Shown here: in pieces, positions 23,901 to 34,012 of the stretch
Layout of the letters: every line of letters starts with the position of its first letter
Numbering within the stretch: the stretch's first letter is position 1
NCBI GenBank assembly: GCA_002633005.1
Contig: NMRA01000042.1
Coordinates: 881,153-945,152 of the forward strand
Reading direction: 5' to 3'
From: Phoronis australis
Lineage: Eukaryota; Phoronida; Phoronidae
Length of the DNA: 64,000 nucleotides
Position numbers and translations under genes: made by a program
Notes under the pieces: model-generated
Seen by the model: only the letters and a program-made list of their open reading frames with translations
The model's database searches: none
Told to the model about the DNA's origin: nothing

Positions 23901-25107
23901 TTTCAAGGGTTTCTAGAACACTGAAACCCAACAATTAAAACTTTGCTTTTATGTTAGCACTGGTACAAAACTTGAACATGGAATTTGATGGAAATGCATT
24001 TAATATGGTGTTACATATGTTGCGTTGAAAAAAATAACATAAAATTTCACTTGTCGGACATGTTGGGCACTGAATTGAAGAGACTTAACTGCAGTATATA
24101 GAATGAACGGGAGGAAACCTGCACATGGCAAGCTGTACAGAATGTCCATATTCCACTTTGGCAACGACTGTGTAGTGAGACGTTATTCTACCTGTCTCAC
24201 TGCTGCGCTGGTCTTCTGCCGCGCGGGCCCTCTGTCAGCATCGAAAGACAACTGTTGTTCCTCTAGGAGACTGCCTACGTTGGCTGTCCCGGACAATATG
24301 CTGGTCAATAAGGTTGCATCATAAATATTCTGCAGCCCTTCTGCGACGGATACACGTGCTGGGGTGTGGAGGGGCATTCCATAACCAGACCGCACACCAA
24401 CCAGACATATTCACCCCAGACCACAGATAACCAGAATATTACTCACTTAGATTTGACTACAGTTGTCCATTCACAAATTTTGACTTGGTTAGTTCTGAAT
24501 CTGTCAGGGTACTTTTAAAATAGTTGTCGGTTAATCGGAAGTTTATGGAATTCGGCTCAGCTCACCATAAGTCAATGCGAGTTGGCCAATATCAGGTCAA
24601 ATATATAGCCTACAGCACAGTATGTTGAGCCCTGCACTAATTTCCACTTTCAACTATTCGTTATCAAATGTAATCAACCCTCTACTCACCAGCTAAAATC
24701 TGCATCACACCACCCACTCTGGCTATTGTCCGATTCACCAACTCTGAGATGCAGCACGCCAGCATTGATGTCAAAGCCACTAAAAATGTCAATCCAGCAC
24801 CGGTCCCTACAATAATGCTGGCAATCTGCCAGGATAAACTTGGAATGTCTTTGAATTCGGCATAACGTCCACATTCCTCAATAATCTCCACTTGTCCTGT
24901 CTCCGTTAATCGTGGATAGTTGCACCGTCTAAACGTACCAAAGTAAACAGTCGTGACATTGTTCGCCATTTTCCCTTCTAGCCAGTAAGGTAAGTAAAAT
25001 CCACAAACGGAGAGTCCGCAACACACAAAGGAGAGCAACGACCACAGTACACCGACGCTGCTCAGACTTGAGCTCATCTTGTCCTTAGGTTTGTTTCGAG
25101 CAGACAT
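8818..25107 (-). CDS. LHFPL6: LHFPL6-type tetraspan membrane protein (complete, 3 coding exons)
   Basis: This is a four-pass membrane protein of the LHFPL (lipoma HMGIC fusion partner-like) tetraspan family, related to the claudin superfamily. The precise role of LHFPL6 is not well established. Exons 24690-25107, 10542-10640 and 8818-8942 join in phase 1/1 to 642 coding bases (213 aa; recalled human protein ~200 aa). Predicted membrane segments lie near residues 18-38, 93-117, 130-150 and 176-198. The first extracellular loop has the family pattern YW..., FGTFRRCNY and EECGRYA. TM3 runs into QILAGLLIGAGCVLYPNGWD, followed by CQLAWAYY, all close to human LHFPL6. An in-frame TGA 15-13 bases before the ATG supports the start, but Met11 (MSSSLSS, ATG at 25075-25077) lines up with the human start and has a better Kozak context. 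Intron 1 is ~14 kb. The gene is divergent from COG6. Confidence 0.88.
8943..10541 (-). other. LHFPL6 intron 2
   Basis: GTAAGA at the 5' end and TTTACAG at the 3' end (minus strand). It contains one TIR element at 9503-9762. No other gene was recognised. Confidence 0.7.
9503..9762. mobile_element. MITE-like TIR element (GGGCCYGTTCCAA family)
   Basis: The left end GGGGCCTGTTCCAAGAAACT is the inverted counterpart of the right end AGTTTCGTTGGAACGGGCCC, 260 bases apart. The interior is AT-rich with repeated CTTAAGT/ACTTAAG motifs. Terminal repeats opening GGGCCCGTT are common on non-autonomous DNA transposons of many animals. Confidence 0.7.
10542..10640 (-). CDS. LHFPL6: LHFPL6 coding exon 2
   Basis: Minus-strand acceptor TTGTTACAG before 10640 and donor G|GTAAGA after 10542; 99 bases, phase 1 on both sides. 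It encodes GLLIGAGCVLYPNGWDSMEV, nearly identical to the recalled human LHFPL6 segment, then KAACGGSSEAYHLG. Confidence 0.88.
11493..11858. mobile_element. Possible decayed TIR element
   Basis: GTGTTAAGACCAA near 11498 and TTGGTCTGAACAG near 11843 are imperfect inverted repeats about 350 bases apart. The interior holds further short inverted motifs. Weak evidence only. Confidence 0.3.
13697..13758. mobile_element. Hairpin mini-element H1, copy 2
   Basis: ATTTTGAGAACC at 13700-13711 is exactly inverted at 13744-13755. The loop TTTTCCCCCACTGAATTACA matches that of copy 1. It is immediately followed by another repeat (13757-13835). Confidence 0.7.
13757..13835 (+). repeat. Dispersed repeat R4, copy 1 (inverted partner at 41085-41180)
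   Basis: ATGGGCAGCGCAGCACTGAA, AGTGGGGGCT and CAGCCCC...TGGTG run in order. The reverse complement of 41085-41180 gives the same order with CATGGGTGGCGCAGCACTGAA. The ends GGCAGCGC and GTGCTGCC are themselves inverted, suggesting a small DNA transposon remnant. Confidence 0.55.
14948..15070. mobile_element. Short MITE-like element with GGCGGACC / GGATCTGCC ends
   Basis: The left end TAGGCGGACCAAGGGGGG and the right end CATCCTGGATCTGCCCCTAA are imperfect inverted repeats. On the minus strand it reads GADPGCFKRGV, a peptide that I associate with abundant repeats in marine invertebrate genomes rather than a gene. Confidence 0.55.
17905..17978. mobile_element. Hairpin mini-element H1, copy 3
   Basis: ATTTTGAGAACCAGTTTG from 17913 pairs with AAACTGATTCTCAAAAT ending 17971. 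The flanks GGGGTCCCAG and CAGGACTCC extend the stem. The loop differs from copies 1 and 2 (ACACGCGTTACTCCATCTG). Confidence 0.7.
18243..18243. other. Undetermined base (N) beside a C-rich run
   Basis: Single N directly before CCCCCCCCCGCCCCC. This is a probable assembly or base-calling gap at a homopolymer. Confidence 0.9.
20318..20455 (-). repeat. tRNA-derived SINE-like element
   Basis: On the minus strand, TGGTCAATGGGG (20410-20421) resembles a polymerase III A box, and GGTTCGAATCC (20351-20361) is a perfect B box set in a T-arm-like CCAGG..CCTGG stem. I could not pair an acceptor stem around it, so it is not a functional tRNA. A tRNA-derived SINE head is the best reading. Its tail and 3' limit are uncertain. 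Confidence 0.6.
21156..21352. repeat. 28-bp minisatellite, about 7 copies
   Basis: Units of GAGAGCGTGAATGGAAGGTG plus CATGCCAT, with scattered substitutions and one 2-base insertion near 21203. Because 28 is not a multiple of 3, the array opens overlapping spurious frames on the minus strand. Confidence 0.92.
22925..23140. repeat. Dispersed repeat R3, copy 2
   Basis: Shares CAAAATCTTAA, CTTTTTCAAAGGCTTCTA and TTGTGTCCTAAATTGGTAAG with copies at 8085 and 23845. Confidence 0.5.
23845..24085. repeat. Dispersed repeat R3, copy 3
   Basis: Shares TAAAATCTCACC, CCTTTTTTATTTTTCAAGGG and a closing TTTCACTTG(C/T)(C/T)GGACA with copy 1. Confidence 0.5.
24690..25107 (-). CDS. LHFPL6: LHFPL6 coding exon 1
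   Basis: ATG at 25105-25107 and donor GCTG|GTGAGT after 24690. It encodes residues 1-139: a 10-residue leader not present in the recalled human protein, TM1, the extracellular loop with the FGTFRRCNY and EECGRY motifs, TM2 and most of TM3. A TTTTCAG acceptor-like site just upstream (before 25142) suggests a separate 5'UTR exon. Confidence 0.88.
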
Positions 25108-26451
25108 AAGTCGTGCTATTCAGTCACACGATCCACAGGACACTGAAAATAAAAAATATTTGACATTTTTATAAGTACTGATATGACTACCATGACCTTT
25201 CACCTCTTCAAGTTGTGAAAGTGATCGGTTTTCAGGGTTATAATGCATTTCTTCAAAATGTCATTGAATGTTGAAAAAAATTAATAGCACAGACTTTCAA
25301 TCATAAATCTTCAAGCTAACACGGAAATTGAAAATATGACTTTGGCACAACCATGAACAGATCACAACAGAGCGCAAGACTTATACCAGCCGTGCATTCA
25401 GTAATGCTAGGACCTACACTAGGACCTACACTCCATGCCTGTTCTCAAAAATAATACATGGCAATGTCTTGGGTAATCTCGTGAAGTCTTGCCTTTTAGC
25501 GAGGGACTAGCACTACTGAAGGGAGGCTGGATACAACACCAGCAAGAGAACCTTCAACAACCCAGCAGCCAATCCAAAGGGAGTGTCTTGGTGAATTCCT
25601 AGATCAACACTCACACCACACTGCTGCTATCAGATGAAGACCAGACACTGGGGATACTTTCTGGAGCAGCTCAGATTTATGTGTGGTAGCACGCCTCTCA
25701 TATAAGTATCACATTACCAAACAAAGAGGACTATATTGGCAAACAATCAGCAAGAAGTAGAAACTGACCACCTATATTCTGGAGGCCATTACATGACAGC
25801 AGAAACAGGTCTAATAGTTATTTCTCTGTAATATGAGCAAACACCAAGAAAAGGTAGTCAAGAAAAAGTTAGTAAGTAAAGTTTCTAAGAAAATAACGGC
25901 CAAAATTATCAGTTTTTGATTTTTCAAATACTCACTGTACTGCCAAATGTTCAAAATTACATCTTGCCTTGTTGAAATGCAGTTATACAATATGAAACTC
26001 TCAAATAAGTAAAGAAAAATTTATCTTTGTTAAGTCCTGTTGAAAATTTTGATAAAATACAATTTTACTGTTCTACCATATTGTGTTCTATCAGGAATAA
26101 TAACAATGGGTAGGCATAACCAATAAACATATAACACAACAGCGATACTTTGTTTTCACGACAGTTCGCAAGGAATTTACAAAAAACCACTGGGAAATCC
26201 CACCACCATATATCCCATTTAAGAATGCTGAAGGCTGTCTACCAACTACTCAATCACCATTGAGCAACAAGGCATATTTCGTTACATCACTGACACATTG
26301 AAAAATGGCCATTAATGTAATAGCTGCAAATAGATTAAAAATGAGGTGAATAGGGCACCAATAAACATCATCATAATCGTGATAAATTCCATGGTACCCA
26401 ACATTATTGCATTAAGCAGGAACCATGCAGAACAAATGAAAACATGCATAT

Positions 26452-26960
26452 AAGGGTCTTTCATAACAACGTCAACGCGTCAATGTTTTGGGGAGTTGTG
26501 GTCAGTATGAATGCTCAACTTCGGTCCTGGATCGAAGTTAACAGCGCCAGTTAACTTTGCAGTAAACAGGTAGATTTAAGAGCAGAGCATCGACACTGCG
26601 AGGCAGTATGAACGGTGAACTTCGGTCCTATTGAAGTTATCACCAGATGCCACTGTTATCGTCAACAATTGCAGGGTAGTGTCGTCACTAATAGTTGCTT
26701 ATATTTTGCTCTAATAATCACCAATCGAATTAAAAATAAGTTTTATGTCAATTAAAACATGTAAATGTTCCCAAATTGTAACATTAAAAAAATCTGAGCG
26801 TGCAGCGCTACCTTGCGATTACTTCAATGACAACAGCGTCACCTGCCGTTTACTTCGAAGTTCGTTAACTACCGAAGCCAGTACGAACGATTTAGTTAAC
26901 TTCACAGTTTACATCGACGCTCCGCTCAGACAGGAGTTCAGTCAGTATGAAAAGGCCTAT
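26452..26960 (+). mobile_element. TIR element family M1, copy 1
   Basis: Left end AAGGGTCTTTCATAACAACG, right end CAGTCAGTATGAAAAGGCCT (inverted). It is about 510 bases long with no transposase. Internally the motif CAGTATGAA(T/C)G..AACTTCGGTCCT occurs twice in the left half and an inverted relative lies near the right end. The 75-residue frame inside is incidental. Confidence 0.75.
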
Positions 26961-29469
26961 AGACATGAATGAAAAATCATCGCCCTTTGAGCAAAGAATA
27001 TACAAAATTTGAGTACAGATTTTATTATGTCAAAATTTTCAATACAAGTAAAAAATAAGGACACTTCTAGCACATTATCAGCATGATACATGCTTGCTTG
27101 AAATGACCCAAAAACACAGCATCGGGTGAGCACCTACCTGACTATTACATTGGAACATTCCATTTCGTATAATTGTGAGTTTTGAATGTTTTGATTTAAA
27201 ATTTTTGCTATAACGAAATTAGGCATAGCCATAACACTTCTAGTTCTCTCTACATTTATACTGCGATTGGAACAACACCTCACAGGTGTTATGTCTGGCT
27301 TGATAAACTGTTTCCTTCTCATTTTATCTTAATTCGAAGTTGGCAATCTTTAATCCAAGGGAGCAATGTTCAATACACCAACCTACAGGCTAAGTGCTGA
27401 GCAGCAGTATCAAGTGTCATGGACATCAATGATGCCACTGGTTGTAAGGGCTGCACGAACATCAAAGAGTGGAAAGATGTGCAAACCGTACAGACTTAAA
27501 AAGTACCTTAGACAACAGGTGTTAGAAAAACGATCCACAGCATGTGGAGTATTTTGAGCACACAACGTCTTTAGGTTAGTTTACAAATATACTTTAATTA
27601 TTGAGGGTTTCAAGTGTTTAACTTAACTTAGTGCCAATGTGAGTTTTGTTCTTTATAGTTCAGAGAACGCAATTAAAAATAAGTCTGTTTTCACTTTGGG
27701 TGGTCCCAACCTCAGTCAGCACTACACAGAAAATGAAAATGCCCAATCCACAACCAAACAATAAATACTGAAAATTATATCAGAGGTGGGAAAGAAAAAA
27801 CGTTGAGCATGTACTGTATTTTTGTAAAATAATACATCCTTCTGAACTGAGATTTCGATATATTCTTTGCATGGTCAATATTTTCATTCCAACAAACTCC
27901 TTTGCTATAATAAGTTCATAAATAAAAGTGACCACTGAAAGTCTGAAGAATTCTTCCCAGATGCTAGACCTGTTTGCACTGGAATCGTGTTTGCCCAAAG
28001 GATACCACACCCCTCCAGAAGCAGGGATTGCCCCGTCCAGAAGCGGGGATTACTCCCTATTACAGTCACTACCTGATGTCAGTACCTGACGTTAGCTGAC
28101 ACAGTGGAAAGGCACACACGTTTATTGGTCAGGTGAAAGGTTGAAGGGTTTAAACAAACAGTCCCTATCTTGTTCATTTTGACTGCTGGGCTCACAGTGT
28201 GATAGCAGACAGAACATAGATCGAACTAACATTGGCCTTCAATTTCCAAAACAGCCAGTTTCAGGCTCAGGTATCTGCTTATCACAAGGATCTCTACAGT
28301 CTGTATGAGAAGACATTCAGCTAAAACAACACATACACCTCCAGTCACAGAGTATTTGATCATAACTTTAACTGAATACCCACTACTTAATTTGAATTGA
28401 AGCAATTATTCCACAAGGAAACCAATTATGAAATCTTTGACTTACCATAAGTGTCCACCAGTCTTTATTTTAACAATAACATTTTTTTCATGTTTACACT
28501 GGTCAATCGCCACACTTATGATGAATTTGCCCAGAAGCCTGGCCACAGGTTATAAATTAGTCCGTTACCTACAGTGTTGAAACTGCACCGAAGTTTGGAA
28601 GCTGATCACATGAATACAATGTTGTCATACAATCATGTGATTTAGAGAAAGCATCATTGAATACAGCCATGGTGGAGAAAGTACTCAATACAGCAAGGGC
28701 CAAAGGCAAAACTGTTGATGACTGGGGTGGGATGACGGGGGTTAAAACAAGTAGCACTATGCAATGAACAGAGAGCAAACATAATATTGAAATGAGCTTT
28801 GACAGTGGGAAATGCTTTTTTGCAATGAACAACAGGCTGTCATTGTTTTGCCCCTCCCGCCACTCCCAGTGAGCCCTTTCCCCCACCCTCCCTCTATTCC
28901 CCTTCTTGGCTCCGTCAGTGAGAACAAAGACAGCACTAAGAAAATGCAAAATAAGCAGATTTATAACCTTTAACTCATTTACAAAATTTAGTATTTTATA
29001 AATCCCCAGATGTCAAACGTGGTAATAGAATGTTATCAAGTGAACTTACCTAATATCAAGTTCGAATTAAAATTGAACACAAGAAAAAATACTTTCAAAA
29101 CTTTAGTCCAAAACAAGAACATTGAGATCCCCGTTTGCCAAAACATCAAAGAACATTTGGATATATGACCCCTGTCAAATTCATTACGAAGTATTAATTT
29201 CATTTTCACAACTTGATTCCTGAATGGCAGCCTTAATGGCTTAAAAAGGTGATGAATAGATCAAAAGGTTCCCTCTGTAATGAACACTATTACCTTCAAC
29301 AAAGGGACATAATAACATTTAAGATTAAAAAACCTCTGAACAGGAAATTTATAGGGCCATACTATATCATTTTCAAACCACGTTAACAAATCTCAGCCAA
29401 GGCAAATCACCAATGAATGATTTCCATATCTTGATTTTAACCACAGGACTTCCAAAGCTAAAATATCTT

Positions 29470-29978
29470 AAGGGCCTTTCATACTAACGTTGACACATCG
29501 ATGGTTTGGGGAGTTGCTGTCAGTATGAACGCTTAACTCCAGTCCTGGATCACAGTTAACAGCTCCAGTTAACAACGCAGTTAACAGGTGGATTTAAGAC
29601 CGCAGCGTCGATCCTGCGGTGCAGTATGAACGCTTAATTCCGGTCCAATCGAAGTTATCGCCAGGTGCCACTGTTATCGTCAACAGTTACAGAGTAGTGC
29701 CATCACTAATAACTACTTATTTTTTGCTCTAATGATAACCAATCGATTTAAAAATGAGCTTAATGTCATTTAGCACATTTAAATGTTCCTAAATTGTCAC
29801 ATTGAAAAAAATCTTAGCGTGCAGCGCTACCTTGCGATAACTTCGATGACGTCAGCGTCACCAATCCTTTACTTCGATGGTCATTAACTACCAACGCCAG
29901 TATGAACGGTCCAGTTAACTGCGCTGTTTACGTCGACGCTCCGCTCAGACCGGAGTTAAGTCAATATGAAAGGGCCTT
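29470..29978 (+). mobile_element. TIR element family M1, copy 2
   Basis: Ends AAGGGCCTTTCATACTAACG and CAATATGAAAGGGCCTT form a clear terminal inverted repeat. The interior parallels copy 1 throughout (e.g. TATCGTCAACA, CACTAATA, GCGTGCAGCGCTACCTTGCG). Its right part is the beginning of the duplicated block described below. Confidence 0.8.
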
Positions 29979-30228
29979 TACACAATCATTACTAGTAAAA
30001 ATCCTAACAGGGTGGCATGGTGTCTGTAAGAAATAAAATACTTAAACCAAACTTACCAGCTTTATTGGTTCAAGCAGTTTGATTTTTCGTAATCTACAAA
30101 CAAACATGTTGGTAGGAAACTAAAGGTAATTTCTGCAAATCCTCATCTACGATTTGCATAAGGTACTGCAAATTGAAAACAAATAGTAGATGTTGGAGTG
30201 CCGTGCAGTTACCGACAGATAAAAATAT

Positions 30229-30321
30229 AAAATAGTAAAACTAGTAAAACAAAAACGACGAGCGTCGGTACTAAAATATATCCAACATTCGCCATTTAAG
30301 TTTTACTAGTTTTACTATTTT
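30229..30321. repeat. Perfect 22-bp inverted repeat (hairpin P1, copy A)
   Basis: The left arm 30229-30250 (AAAATAGTAAAACTAGTAAA + AC) is the exact reverse complement of 30300-30321, with a 49-base loop containing CGACGAGCGTCGG. In duplication copy B the arms are 27 bases. Confidence 0.85.
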
Positions 30322-30448
30322 GTAAATTGAAAAAACATCGACGATCTGGGACCAATTGTATCAAAGATAGTTAAGTCTGGTCATAGCAAAGACAGTCACA
30401 GGCACATTAATGCAAATACATATGTATAAAGTTCATCATTTTCCATGT

Positions 30449-30449
30449 N
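30449..30449. other. Undetermined base (N), gap marker inside D1 copy A
   Basis: Single N standing in for about 50 bases that copy B has between TTGCCATGTATTC and TTCTTATGACTT. Confidence 0.85.
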
Positions 30450-31117
30450 TTTTATGACTTTCTGTGTATGCTACTAATAAAGAACGCTAAAATCAGATAG
30501 ATTCTCATCAAGTCTGTTGTCCACTGGGGCATTAAGACAATAGCCCACAAATTGATTAACACACATTTTGTCAGGAAACATATTTTGTGTGGTCCATCAC
30601 CACCCTAATAACTGTTTTCACTCACGCTATCAGCCTGTGGCTGTTCTTGACTCACAAAATAGTGGTATTCTGAGAACAAAAACACTTTGAGGTGTTCAGA
30701 CACATGCAGACAACTGCTGAATGAAAAAGGGAAAACATAACAACAGTGAAGTCAATGTTCTGCAAAATTGCTTACAGGTGTATTGGTGTTAAATGAAAGT
30801 CAAACTGGCTGATATTTGTCATGCATTATGGTTGACATTTTCCAAAAAACAGCCCAAGGCAGCCTGACATACATGACTTCAGACAAATACGTCATGTGAT
30901 TCTTAGTAAATTAGGTTTGTTGAGATTACAAAACATTGTTTAAACACTGTTTGGACTTTTGAATCAAGGTCAGTTTGAACTATTTAGTACATGACTCTGT
31001 GAAAAGATCATATTTGATCTTACCCTGCCATATTTACCCAATACCCCATTTGTAAACATCTTGTTGTTCATGTCTCCATACACATAAGAAATTAACAAAA
31101 TACAACATCAGAGAAGG

Positions 31118-31743
31118 AGCTGCAGTGGTCAACTTCGGTCTCACCGAAGTTATTGCCAGGGGCCACTGTTATCGTCAACAATTAAAGGGCAGTGCTGTCA
31201 CTAATAGTTGCTTATATTTTGCTCCAATAATCACCAATCCAATTAGAAATAAGTTTCGTATCAATAAGCACATGTAACGGTTCTCAAATTGTCACACTGA
31301 AAACACGACTAAACTTTTTTGTTTGAAAGCTTGATTCATAGTCGATCATAGTGTGAAAACAATTTCCTTTCTTCAGGTGTGCAGCTATGTAGCAAAACAC
31401 AGAGAAACATAACAAACAAACAAATTAAAACACTAGCTATATTTTGAGACTTTACATCTCACCATCAGGCAATAAGTGAAATGAACACATACGTAGCTCG
31501 AAATAAACAGTTTAGTCGTGTTTTTAACGTTTGTGTTAATGAAAGTCTGTTACGTATTGTCACGTATCTTAGCGTGCACGGGATGCATCAGCAATACCTT
31601 GCGATTACTTTGATGACAAAAGCGCCACCTACTGTTTACTTCGATGCCGTGAACTACTGAAGTTGGTATGAACGATTCAATTAATTTCGCAGGTTACTTT
31701 GACACCCTGCTCATACCGGAGTTAAGTTAGTATGAAAGGGACT
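31118..31743 (+). mobile_element. TIR element family M1, copy 3 (5' truncated, carries nested insertion)
   Basis: The left end is lost (begins at GAGCTGCAGTGGTCAACTTC) and the right end is GTTAGTATGAAAGGGAC. The body is interrupted at 31288-31563 by a nested element. It lies wholly within duplication D1 copy A; the allelic copy at 34863-35590 keeps more of the left half. Confidence 0.7.
31296..31555. mobile_element. Small element nested in M1 copy 3
   Basis: Begins ACTGAAAACACGACTAAACT and contains near its other end AGTTTAGTCGTGTTTTT, an inverted repeat. The insert is bracketed by ATTGTCAC at 31288-31295 and 31556-31563, consistent with an 8-bp target-site duplication. Uninterrupted M1 copies read straight through this site. 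The asymmetric position of the inverted repeat leaves its exact ends uncertain. Confidence 0.6.
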
Positions 31744-32822
31744 TTTTATTCACTAGCACCTGGTGAATCTATAATTTCCTGTTGGAATCAAAATCGGACA
31801 TAACAGCAAAATTTCTTAAAGGTGCTAAGCATACCCTATACTAATAATTACTCTGAGGTAGAATTTGGGCATGGGACCAGCCAATACCCTTTCAGCACAC
31901 CCTGCAAAAATGTCTATCTACAATTACCAAGTTGCTGACTTCCAGTCATTACCAATGAAGATTAATGTTTTGCCTAAGCTGGAAAACCACTTCTTATTTG
32001 AGTAAGTTAGAAGTCCAAACTACACAGTAAATTATCAAGTTCCAAAAGTTGGTGTTCAGAGAACTATCCCACCTCTAAGTGTGTCCTACTTATCATATTT
32101 ACTTGTCCCACGTGAAACACAAATCAGTTTATTGTCAGTTGATTCATCATTTATATCTCTCATATAACAAGACAAAGAGTTTCTCCCACACCTTTAAGCC
32201 ACTGGAATAAATTGATAATATTCACCACCATGATTAATTTGTGCATGATCGTGAGGGTAAAAGCATGGTAATTCCCAAGTACAGTAATAAAATACCCTAA
32301 AATGGAAAACTATCAGTCTACATTTTGAAGCCAACTCATCAGCAACGACATCCACAATATATCAAAGTGGAGGACAATGTTAAAGAATGTCCATTTATTC
32401 TATACTACTGTTCGTTAACCTGTGTTCATTGTTTCATTACAGATACCTATGTAAACGTGATTCGGTATTGTTGAAGAAATAAAGGAACCACTTCTGATAC
32501 AAAGACTCTTGTATAGTTATCTAGATATAGCTTTATCTTAACATTGACACCTTAGGTAAATAGTCTACTACAATATTGGGTCTATGGTTTGGACAATTTT
32601 ACAGTTCGGAACAGTGAAAATTTAACTATTTTGTTCAAGCTAGTAACCATTATTGGTTCCTAGGTTCAAGGTTAGAGCTTGTATCAATTTATAATATTGG
32701 CCGTTCCAAATTCAAGAATTACAATTAGCAACAAGTGATCATTCACCTCCCAGTAGACGGCCCACTCAACCTGTACATACCAAAGCTACTGAACTATTGT
32801 GCACAGTCACTTCATTCTAGAT

Positions 32823-33524
32823 GCAGTGGCGGATCTAGGATATCACAAGGGGGGGCCCAACATTTTGTCCGGCTGGAAGCATTTGCGCAAACTGAACCAC
32901 GATTGTAGATGCGCATAGCACCGAATGGGGGGAGGTCGGGGCAAACCCCCCTCCCGCCCAGGAAATTTTTCTGTTTTTACCTCTAAAAATCAAGCATTTG
33001 CCTTGATTCCTGAAGTATTATCCAAGAAAAAAAGGCAAAAAAAACACGGAGAACGTGTCAAACAGGAAAAAAATGCAAGTGTCAAAGACTCAAACTCACG
33101 ACCTAGAGGATTGAGCGCGCGTACGTTACCACTACACCACCACGATTTCACTACAATTGTTACACTAAAAGACTTACTTGTTTATGGGCCACAGCGTTTG
33201 CGCGCGTAACCTACTTCTTTTTGTAATGCTTATTATACGATTTATATTTTGTGCCATCAATTCTTAATAAATTTGTCGTATTTGAAATAGTCTTCAAATG
33301 CCCAAAAAAAGACCAAATCCATTTTTCGTGTTGGCAATAATGACGGGATTGCTTTGGAAACCGTCTTAAGATAAGGTTTGACAAAGAGAGTATTGCGAGT
33401 TTCTGAGTGATTCACTAAGGCTTCGATTAAAATTCACATCTTACCAGCAGCTTCTGTTTTTTCATCGCCACTCAGGTTCCATTTTCTTTAAAAAATGAAG
33501 TAAATTTTCTTCATTGTACAGTGG
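32823..33524 (-). mobile_element. Insertion at the end of D1 copy A: GGCGGATC element with tRNA-like segment
   Basis: Begins CAGTGGCGGATCTAGGATAT, a terminus of the type seen on short DNA transposons. Bases ~33085-33145 read on the minus strand as GGTGGTGTAGTGGTAACG...GTCGTGAGTTTGAGTC, resembling a tRNA 5' half plus a weak B box. It is absent from the equivalent place after copy B (36655), so it could be allele-specific. The 94-residue frame at 32925-33209 lies in it and is not a gene. Confidence 0.45.
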
Positions 33525-33525
33525 N
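33525..33525. other. Undetermined base (N) at the start of D1 copy B
   Basis: Single N immediately before the first base of the second copy of duplication D1, consistent with a scaffold join of zero or unknown gap length. Confidence 0.9.
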
Positions 33526-33919
33526 TGCGATAACTTCGATGACGTCAGCGTCACCAACCCTTTACTTCGATGGTCATTAACTACCGACGCCAGTATAAAT
33601 GGTCCAGTTAACTGTGCTGTTTACGTAGACGCTCCGCTCAGACCGGAGTTAAGTCAATATGAAAGGGCCATTACACTATCATTACTAGTAAAAATCCTAA
33701 CAGAATGACATGTTGTAAGAAAATAAAGTACTTAAACCAAACTTACCAGCTTTACTGGTTCAAGCAGTTTGATTTTTTCGAAATCTACAAACAAACATCT
33801 TGGTAGGAAACTAAAGGCAATTTCTGCAAATTCTCATCTATGGTTTGCATAAGGTACTGCAAATTGAAAACAAAAAGTAGATGTTGGAGTGCCGTGCAGT
33901 TACTGACAGATAAAAATAT

Positions 33920-34012
33920 AAAATAGTAAAACTAGTAAAACTAAAACGACGAGCGTCAGTACTAAAATATAACCGACATACGTCATTTTAGTTTTACTAG
34001 TTTTACTATTTT
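33920..34012. repeat. Perfect 27-bp inverted repeat (hairpin P1, copy B)
   Basis: Arms 33920-33946 and 33986-34012 are exact reverse complements (AAAATAGTAAAACTAGTAAA + ACTAAAA), with a 39-base loop. Loop bases CGACGAGCGTCAG and GACATACGTCA can extend pairing imperfectly. Confidence 0.88.

Larger units (their letters stand above)
10641..24689 (-). other. LHFPL6 intron 1 (about 14 kb), repeat-rich
   Basis: Begins GTGAGT and ends GTTACAG on the minus strand. Apart from the repeats listed separately, no exon or RNA gene could be supported. Minor features are a C10 tract near 16923, a T10 tract near 20781 and an N within a C-rich run at 18243. Confidence 0.7.
29834..32822 (+). repeat. Large duplication D1, copy A
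   Basis: From GCGATAACTTCGATGACG to CATTCTAGATG, this block aligns nearly base for base with 33526-36655. Differences are scattered substitutions and small indels. An N at 30449 stands where copy B has ~50 extra bases (34141-34190), and ~95 bases present in B near 34866-34970 are absent here. Confidence 0.9.

Noticed and set aside
24103-24324. 73-residue plus-strand frame just downstream of LHFPL6 exon 1
   Set aside because: More GC-rich than surroundings but without splice sites or recognisable family; overlapped by an equally open antisense frame, so no coding strand is favoured.
28569-28949. 126-residue minus-strand open frame
   Set aside because: No splice context, no recognisable domain, low-complexity N-terminal part; appears to be a chance frame in intergenic DNA.
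32925-33209. 94-residue basic protein frame
   Set aside because: Lies in a repeat insertion with a tRNA-like segment; Lys-rich low complexity and no family resemblance.
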